Below, piece by piece: positions 58,164 to 64,000 of a DNA stretch of 64,000 nucleotides. Location: contig NZ_CH672376.1 of the NCBI RefSeq assembly GCF_000153105.1, positions 3,540,025-3,604,024 of the forward strand, read 5' to 3'. Every line of letters begins with the position of its first letter. Within the stretch, counting starts at the first letter, position 1. The translations under genes were made by a program, and so were the position numbers. A model generated the notes under the pieces. That model searched no databases. It was not told where the DNA came from and saw nothing but the letters and a program-made list of their open reading frames with translations. The stretch comes from Blastopirellula marina DSM 3645 (GTDB lineage Bacteria; Planctomycetota; Planctomycetia; Pirellulales; Pirellulaceae).

Positions 58164-58862
58164 ATGCGGCGGAACATTCTAGCAGCAGCGCTGCCGATTG
58201 CGACCTTACTGACACTGGCCGGTTACACCCAAGCCCAGACGTTGTCACAAGCCGCTAGCAACTTTGGCAACACGAACAGCAATGCCGGAAGCGGCATCAC
58301 GCAAAGTGCGTCTTCCTTTTCGAACGCCACGCAAATTTCGCCGCAATCCACAACGTCAGGCTCAACCGGTACAGGCGGAGCCGCAAGCGGTTCAGGAACT
58401 GGCGCTGGAAGCTCGACCGGCGCTGTCGATTCAGCCGCTCTGCAGATGCAGCAAAACAACGCGATCAATCCATTTGGCGCTTCGGCGACGGGTCAATCGG
58501 CAAATTCTACTCGTAGTAATTCAGCGATGAACCAGTTCGCCCGCGGCATGGGCGCGATGTTTGGCAACCAAGGATTTGGCCAAAATTTTGGCGGTGGGTC
58601 CGATCAAAAACAGATTCCGACCCGACTGATCGTCAAGTTTTCTCACCCCACCATCCCCTCCGCGACCGTGGGCCGCTCGCTCCGACGGAACCTTCCTTGG
58701 CCTAACGTGAAGGTTGCGATGGAAGGTTCTGTGGCCACGTTGACTGGGACGGTTGATTCTGAGGACCTGAAAACTGTTGCCGAACGTTTTGTGAAGATGG
58801 AGCCTGGGGTTGCGCTGGTGAAAAATGAGCTGCAGGTTGCGCCGCAGCTACTTCCTCAGTAG
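58164..58862 (+). CDS. Secreted Ser/Gly-rich protein with C-terminal BON domain
   Basis: A 232-residue exported protein from ATG 58164, with GGAG upstream and a signal peptide ending near GYTQAQT. A Ser/Gly/Thr/Asn-rich low-complexity stretch (about residues 25-145) is followed by a BON domain (about 155-232: KVAMEGSVATLTGTVDSEDLKT). BON domains bind lipids or peptidoglycan at the envelope. The 3' 161 bp overlap the convergent lipoprotein gene. Confidence 0.8.
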   Translation: MRRNILAAALPIATLLTLAGYTQAQTLSQAASNFGNTNSNAGSGITQSASSFSNATQISPQSTTSGSTGTGGAASGSGTGAGSSTGAVDSAALQMQQNNAINPFGASATGQSANSTRSNSAMNQFARGMGAMFGNQGFGQNFGGGSDQKQIPTRLIVKFSHPTIPSATVGRSLRRNLPWPNVKVAMEGSVATLTGTVDSEDLKTVAERFVKMEPGVALVKNELQVAPQLLPQ

Positions 58863-59880
58863 GCTTTCGGCCTGTCGCCATATACTCACTGAACTCGTTG
58901 GCGTCGTGGAAGTCGGGACGGAAGTTTCGAATATTCACGCCAGAGTGCATTCCCCCTGCTCCCAGTCGTTGCCACGGTTGATACGCCTGACCGTTGATCG
59001 GGGCACGCGATTGAACCGACTGGGGATCGACGTATTGGGATGCTCCCTGCTGGTAGAAATTTCTCCGCTGCTGTTGCGCCGGCGGCGCGATCGGCTGTTG
59101 CGGCTGGACCGCGGGACGCCCCATGCCGCTTTCGTTTTGCAGCAATAGTCGCTGTTCGAGGGTCGTCGGCACCGGAATCGTCGTCGTACGCAGGTGCTCT
59201 CGGTTCAACGGCGGCTGTTGCGGCTGCGGCTGCGGCTGCGGCGTCGCTTGCTGCGGCGGTTGCTGTGAAAACGGTGCATACGAAGCGGGCTGGGAGTCAT
59301 ACGATATCGCCACGGGGCCTTGCGGAATCGCTTCCGCCGGCGGCAACGTATCTTCCGGCTTTACATGCCCTAACAGCATTGTCCGGCTTTGCTCGCCTGA
59401 GACCAAAGCGCCTTCGGCCGCCTGAAAATAAGGCGCCAGCGTCACGCAGCGTTGCTCGCCGCCGACTGCATCCCACGGGATCCAAAAACTATACGAGTGA
59501 CCGATTTTCGACATGCTATAGTGCGACTGCAAATCACACTCTTCAAAGACGTACTTGCGATCCGGCTTGCTCTTGTTCCCATTCCCCTTCACATCATCAT
59601 CAAATGCGTAAACCGTAAACGTGCCGCGGACCCGAACTGGCTTATTGGTCGCGTCATAAAAGTAGACGCGGCCGCCAAATCCACGCGTCGCACGTTGTCC
59701 CGGCGGGACCATGACCGAATCCTTCCAGATCGCCACGAGTTTCGCCGGAGGACCGTATTCCTCCTCATCCTTGTCCTGCCAAGGCAGGCGTGGAGTCCGC
59801 CGTGTGATGGTATTGCAGCCGCCGCCGATCACGATCACCAAAGCTGCGATGACCATTACGCGTATTGAAGTTTGGAACAT
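58702..59880 (-). CDS. Pro/Gln-rich outer-membrane lipoprotein
   Basis: A 392-residue lipoprotein with lipobox-like GGGC at about residue 22. The folded domain is residues about 45-195 (PPAKLVAIWKDSVMVPPGQ, FGGRVYFYDATNKPVRVRGTFTVYAFDDD). The remaining half is extremely Pro/Gln-rich and disordered. AAGGGACAAGG precedes the ATG. It follows the secretin gene by 63 bp on the same strand, so it may be the secretin's lipoprotein partner. Its 3' end overlaps the BON gene. Confidence 0.75.
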   Translation of the reverse strand: MFQTSIRVMVIAALVIVIGGGCNTITRRTPRLPWQDKDEEEYGPPAKLVAIWKDSVMVPPGQRATRGFGGRVYFYDATNKPVRVRGTFTVYAFDDDVKGNGNKSKPDRKYVFEECDLQSHYSMSKIGHSYSFWIPWDAVGGEQRCVTLAPYFQAAEGALVSGEQSRTMLLGHVKPEDTLPPAEAIPQGPVAISYDSQPASYAPFSQQPPQQATPQPQPQPQQPPLNREHLRTTTIPVPTTLEQRLLLQNESGMGRPAVQPQQPIAPPAQQQRRNFYQQGASQYVDPQSVQSRAPINGQAYQPWQRLGAGGMHSGVNIRNFRPDFHDANEFSEYMATGRKPTEEVAAAQPAAHFSPAQPQAPSSQNVRQQFSGPQNQPSQSTWPQNLPSQPSR

Positions 59881-59943
59881 CCTTGTCCCTTTCTCACTCT
59901 GTCGTTGTGTATGCAGATGATCCGACTCCGTGCAATCCTCTGC

Positions 59944-62900
59944 TTAGCGAACCGCAGGCAAGCGAACAGGCCGCGGTTCTCGAGGAAGCGACGCGCTGTT
60001 GTAGGCGGCCGGCGCCACCCCAAAACTGGCAGGCTGTAATGTGGCCGGAGCAAGCTGCGGCTGGTTGAAATTCACATTGCCAGGCTCCTCAAAACTCTGC
60101 TGTTGCAGCGGCGGAGCGACGCCGGATCCGGTTGGCTGCGTCATCGGCGCCGGGATGCCTTCGGGCAATTTTTCATGCGTTTGTCGCGGCGCCGCCGGAT
60201 CTCTATCGGGATGAATTTCCAGAATCTCTCCTTCCGGAATCGAATGATCGACGCCATACAGCGCCTCCGCCCCATAAATTTCGGCAACGTCGGCCAAGCA
60301 CCAGCTCATGCGGCTCATTTCCTGCTCGCGAACGCGTTCGACATCTTGATCCGAGTCGACCACGGTAGGGGTCAAAATGATCATCAATTCGCTACGATCG
60401 CCGTCAAAGCTATCGTAGCGGAAGAGCGAGCCGACAACCGGAATATCGCCCAAGAGCGGTACGCGGCGCGACACGACAGTCGTTCGCTTCTGAATCAAAC
60501 CACCCAGCACGATCGTTTGGCCAGATCGTGCGCTGACCGTCGTCGTCGCGGTTTGCGTGTTAATCCGCGGCGCCCGAATCACGTCGCCGTTTTGATTGAT
60601 CGAGATCGGGATGCCATCCGCTTCGTTACCGACTTCTGAGCGTTCGGCCTGTACGTACATCACGACCATTCCGTCCGGGCTAATACGCGGAATCACGTTC
60701 AAAATAACGCCGGTATTTTCCAGCGTAATCGAGTTGACCGTACCTTGGTTAGTCACTTGCGTGTCCGTAATGTACGGCACGCGTTGACCAACCTGAATGA
60801 ACGCCGGTTGATTGTCCATCGTCATCACATGCGGCCTGGCGAGCACCTCCATCCGGTTGTCCTGCTGCAAGGCGCGGATTAACACGTTGACCGATTCACT
60901 GGCGGCTGAGAAGACAAAGCCCCCATAACCCAACGCAGGATTCGTTCGCCCCAGACCTAGGTCCGAAAGCCCTTGCGATCCAACCGCACTAGCGGTGGCC
61001 AGACTCGCAGCGCTGGAAGAATTGCCTAACGCGGCGTTGTTAAAGTTATAGCCGGGATCCAACTGCCCGCTTGAAACGGTGCTGCGATCAAACAACAGCG
61101 AGTCTTGTAAACCGAATTCAAAACCAAGTTCTTCGATCTTGCCCAAGCGGACATCGGCGATCAATACCTGGATCGACACCATCGGAGGACGAGCGTCGAG
61201 TTCTTCGACGATCTTCACGATCTGTTTGAAATAACGGGGAGTCGCAGTAATGATCAAACTGTTACTGAAAGTTTCCGGAACCACGATCACTTCGCGAGCA
61301 ACTTGTTGAAACGAGCTTGTCAGCGTCGGATCGATCTGTTGCAACTGACTCTCGGTCTGCAACAATTCGGTAAGCGACTCTGCGACCAGCAGTGCATTCG
61401 AGTTCTTCAACCTCACGACCAACATTTGTCGTTGCTGGACGTCATCTTGATCCAAGCGGAGCAAGATCGCTTCGACCACCGCCAAGCTAGACGCAGGGCC
61501 TGAGGCGATGATGCTGTTCGTGCGCGAGTCGACTGAAAAGCGAATCGGGACGAGCGTGTTGTCGCCGCCGGCGCCGATTGCAAACGGCTGCTGTCCTTGC
61601 GTCGTTCCTTCATCCAAACCGAACAGCGTTTCCAACATGGTCGCCAACTGCGTTGCGTCGCCGTTGACGATGGTGAAAACTTTGATCTGCGATTCGGCCG
61701 AAGGTTGAGAGTCAAGCCGCTGAATCAACGCGCCGATCAGATCCATGCTATCCTTGGGAGCGCGGACGACCAACGCGTTAGATCGCGTATCGGCCGTAAT
61801 CTGAGCGTCGGTCAAGATTCCGGACTTCAGCAATTGCCCTTCGCGTGAATCGAGCGTCATAAACGAGAGCATCGCTGCGCGAACTTGAGCCGCGGCGGCG
61901 CCCCCCTGTTGTTGTCCGCCGGTTCCAGCAGCCGGCGTACCGGAGATCGCCGCTTGCAGCACGGTCGCGAGATCCTCGGCGAGCGAGTTTCTCAATTCAA
62001 AGACCTTTAGCTCCAAGGTCGACTCAGCGGCCGGCACGTCGATCTGACGAATCAAGTATTCGACTTCGGCCATGTCCCGCGGGCTTGCCTGCACGATCAA
62101 CGCATTGCTGCGATAGTCGGCGGTCGAGCGAACGCGAGGGTTGAGATTGACCGGCTCGGCGTAAAACTCCGTCACTCGCGTTTGTGCGTCGGCGGAGGAG
62201 AGGTATTTGAGTTGGAAAACACGCAGCATCCGTTCCGGACCAACCGGTTGATCCAATTTTTCAATCAGATCTAAAATCCCGTCCACGCTCTGTTGGCGAC
62301 CAATCAGCAAGATCGCGTTCGGACGACCCAGCGGCGTGATGCTTACCTGACCATAACGCGTCTGCAGCAGATCTTCGTACAGCTGCAGAATGGTCGCGGC
62401 GACCGCTTCGCTATTGGCGTGCAGCAGTTCACGAACTTCGATCACCGGCTGCGTTTCAGCGCTCAAACGTTCGATATCGTTGATGATGCGGGTGATTCGC
62501 TCGACATCGCGACGATGCCCACGGACCACGATGACGTCTAGACCTTCCAAAAACTCAATTTGCACCGGCCCAATCAAGCCGGCGTCATCATCCGGCCCCA
62601 GCGTCACCTGATCTTCGACGGCGGGCTGCATTTGCGGAGCCGGTTGATCGGCCGCCGGTTGCGCGTCATCGGCGGCGGCGCCATCGGCCGCTTCGCCGGG
62701 CTGGAAAATCATCGCCGCCATATCGCCGCTCCAGCGCAGCTGTTGCTTGCCGGCGACTTTCTTCAGCGCCTCGAAGATCTCGCGTTTGGCCATGCTGTTT
62801 TCGGTATCGGTCAGCGGAGCGAGCGCCTCGGCGACGTCTTCTCGCTTCGCGTTGCGGAGCGACACCAGATCGGTACGAAACTCGTCACTGCGCGGCGGCG

Positions 62901-63543
62901 CGTCAATCGCTCGCACGACTTGCGACCAGGCTTTCACTCCCTCTTCATCGCCGCGCAACAAGACCACGTTGTCTTTGCGGTAGATCTGCATCGCGATCTT
63001 TTTATCGGTCCGGGTCGGCAATGTCAGCGTCGCAATCGCGCCTTCGGCGGTCAGCGCCACCGGCGGGCGTTGCCCCAGCAACTGCGTCGTGCGGTTTTCG
63101 ACCTGACGCCAATCGGCTTGACTCAGTTTCACTTCGACTTCGACCTGGCCATTGCCGAGCGAGCGAGTCTGTTGATGGCGAGCGTTCTCGACCGGCGTCG
63201 CTACGCGGACCGGCGCTACATTCGTGTTACCCTCGCGAAGATAGCCGGAGCGCTTTAAAAAGGCCGCGACTTGCGATTGCACTTCTTCCGGAGCGGCGAC
63301 GACCAGGGCTCCCCCTTTGGCGTCCGACGTGAAGGTCGCTCCTTTTTCTTCCGCATAAAGCTGACGGAAGACCTCTAAGAGGTTCTGCAGTCGCTCTGGA
63401 TCGACCGAATAGCTGCGAATTTCGCGTGCTCCGGCGGTCGCCGGAGCCTGAGCGAGCGCGGGATCGGCTGCTCCAGCGAACCAGGCCGCAAAGAATAGCG
63501 CGATGATGAGAGATCGTCTCTGTCCCAAAATGCAATAAAGCAT
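59944..63543 (-). CDS. Giant GspD-like secretin with extra N-type repeats
   Basis: A 1199-residue outer-membrane secretin. I start at ATG 63543 (AAGGG eight bases upstream); a TTG six bases earlier is in frame. A signal peptide ends near PALAQAP. After an N-terminal secretin-short-domain-like region come about five secretin_N-type modules (for example ADYRSNALIVQASPRDMAEV, TRSNALVVRAPKDSMDLI, SRTNSIIASGPASSLAVV). The C-terminal pore domain is complete: VGQRVPYITDTQ, GVILNVIPRIS and SGQTIVLGGLIQKRT. A Pro/Gln tail of about 130 residues follows. Usual GspD has about 650 residues. Confidence 0.92.
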   Translation of the reverse strand: MLYCILGQRRSLIIALFFAAWFAGAADPALAQAPATAGAREIRSYSVDPERLQNLLEVFRQLYAEEKGATFTSDAKGGALVVAAPEEVQSQVAAFLKRSGYLREGNTNVAPVRVATPVENARHQQTRSLGNGQVEVEVKLSQADWRQVENRTTQLLGQRPPVALTAEGAIATLTLPTRTDKKIAMQIYRKDNVVLLRGDEEGVKAWSQVVRAIDAPPRSDEFRTDLVSLRNAKREDVAEALAPLTDTENSMAKREIFEALKKVAGKQQLRWSGDMAAMIFQPGEAADGAAADDAQPAADQPAPQMQPAVEDQVTLGPDDDAGLIGPVQIEFLEGLDVIVVRGHRRDVERITRIINDIERLSAETQPVIEVRELLHANSEAVAATILQLYEDLLQTRYGQVSITPLGRPNAILLIGRQQSVDGILDLIEKLDQPVGPERMLRVFQLKYLSSADAQTRVTEFYAEPVNLNPRVRSTADYRSNALIVQASPRDMAEVEYLIRQIDVPAAESTLELKVFELRNSLAEDLATVLQAAISGTPAAGTGGQQQGGAAAAQVRAAMLSFMTLDSREGQLLKSGILTDAQITADTRSNALVVRAPKDSMDLIGALIQRLDSQPSAESQIKVFTIVNGDATQLATMLETLFGLDEGTTQGQQPFAIGAGGDNTLVPIRFSVDSRTNSIIASGPASSLAVVEAILLRLDQDDVQQRQMLVVRLKNSNALLVAESLTELLQTESQLQQIDPTLTSSFQQVAREVIVVPETFSNSLIITATPRYFKQIVKIVEELDARPPMVSIQVLIADVRLGKIEELGFEFGLQDSLLFDRSTVSSGQLDPGYNFNNAALGNSSSAASLATASAVGSQGLSDLGLGRTNPALGYGGFVFSAASESVNVLIRALQQDNRMEVLARPHVMTMDNQPAFIQVGQRVPYITDTQVTNQGTVNSITLENTGVILNVIPRISPDGMVVMYVQAERSEVGNEADGIPISINQNGDVIRAPRINTQTATTTVSARSGQTIVLGGLIQKRTTVVSRRVPLLGDIPVVGSLFRYDSFDGDRSELMIILTPTVVDSDQDVERVREQEMSRMSWCLADVAEIYGAEALYGVDHSIPEGEILEIHPDRDPAAPRQTHEKLPEGIPAPMTQPTGSGVAPPLQQQSFEEPGNVNFNQPQLAPATLQPASFGVAPAAYNSASLPREPRPVRLPAVR

Positions 63544-64000
63544 CAGCAAACCCTTCTTCGGATTTTACGTCCAATGGACGAATCGACCGCGCACGTTGAC
63601 TTCTTGGATTCATCGGAACATGAAGACCAAGCCCTACAACCATTCCTGCCCGGAAAAGCGCCACAGCTTGCCACCCGTGAGAAGCTGTAACGCTTCGGTA
63701 AGTCGCGGTACAGCAGTGCTAGCCAAGGCGACAACAGCTAGCATGCCTTTCCTGTCAGCCGAGGCGATCGATTGTTCGTCGTAGTCCGCTAGCAGAAGCG
63801 AGGGAAATGCGTTTGACGACTTCGATTCGCAGGAGAAATGCAGTGAGAAGTTCCGTGGCGGGCGTTTTTGAAGGCGTCCTATTTAGCCCAACCACGTCCG
63901 GTTGGCCGCGATAGCTCCGCTATCGGGGCCGACGAAGTCGGTAAGAGGCATCACTCCACAATGCGCCTAAAATCGGCGGTTTGCCATACTGTTTGAAGTG
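63544..64000. other. Gene-free right end with palindromes
   Basis: The 457 bp hold no gene I can support. Structures seen: a 13-bp perfect palindrome CGTCCAATGGACG (63568-63580) 25 bp before the secretin start; a hairpin ACAGCTT/AAGCTGT (63663-63688); and back-to-back hairpins CGATAGC-TCC-GCTATCG (63909-63925) and CCGAC-GAA-GTCGG (63929-63941). Confidence 0.6.

Noticed and set aside
63574..63690. 38-residue plus-strand frame before the secretin
   Set aside because: Short, overlaps a palindrome and a hairpin, and has no ribosome site.

Overview
The window looks like the chromosome of a planctomycete of the Pirellulaceae type (Blastopirellula/Bremerella-like). This rests on gene content: a DUF1559 pseudopilin-like protein, multihaem cytochromes with a PA14 insert, a YdjY-domain secreted protein, very large secretin and beta-propeller proteins, and planctomycete-style dispersed palindromic repeats. 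The genus is an inference. I recognised no rRNA, tRNA or CRISPR.

Positions 1-16210 form a nitrate assimilation region. On the minus strand lies one long operon: a nitrate-type ABC transporter (binding lipoprotein, permease, two ATPases), a double-GAF protein, a 4Fe-4S/DmsC-type fusion and the nitrate reductase catalytic subunit, which is cut by the left window edge. The permease carries a coiled-coil insert of about 200 residues. A complete IS4-family element (8730-10297, with 12-bp ends and an 11-bp target duplication) has landed 6 bp upstream of the binding-protein start. It separates the operon from a good sigma54-type -24/-12 promoter. Facing the other way are an alginate-export-family porin and a two-component pair. 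The pair consists of an NtrC-like regulator without a GAFTGA motif and a hybrid kinase with a PilJ/NarX-like sensor box. A second sigma54-type promoter precedes the pair.

Positions 16328-34405 are mixed. They hold a five-haem cytochrome with a beta-propeller partner, a GntR/LacI-type regulator with a likely autoregulatory operator followed by a DUF1559 protein and a small lipoprotein, an FtsQ-like plus MurB-like pair, a Tat-exported TIM-barrel protein, a YkgJ-type cysteine-cluster protein, CinA and a 1370-residue duplicated propeller protein. A structured, gene-free stretch with poly-A units and an inverted repeat follows at 34406-34993.

Positions 34994-42423 are housekeeping: aat, dnaG, rpoD, a CT398-type zinc-ribbon coiled-coil protein, greA, a membrane-anchored protein and a YggU-type protein. 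Several clear terminators separate them. Positions 42420-47577 hold a YggS-type protein, a large uncharacterised protein, a YdjY-domain protein and a HemQ-like protein with a membrane partner.

Positions 47697-53559 carry the conserved prkA-yeaH-spoVR stress group, with a 65-residue and a 151-residue extra protein and several copies of a palindromic repeat between its genes. Positions 54182-63543 hold a receiver-only regulator, a Gfo/Idh/MocA oxidoreductase, a large secreted protein, a BON-domain protein whose 3' end overlaps a convergent lipoprotein gene by 161 bp, and a giant secretin. The last 457 bp hold no gene I can support.
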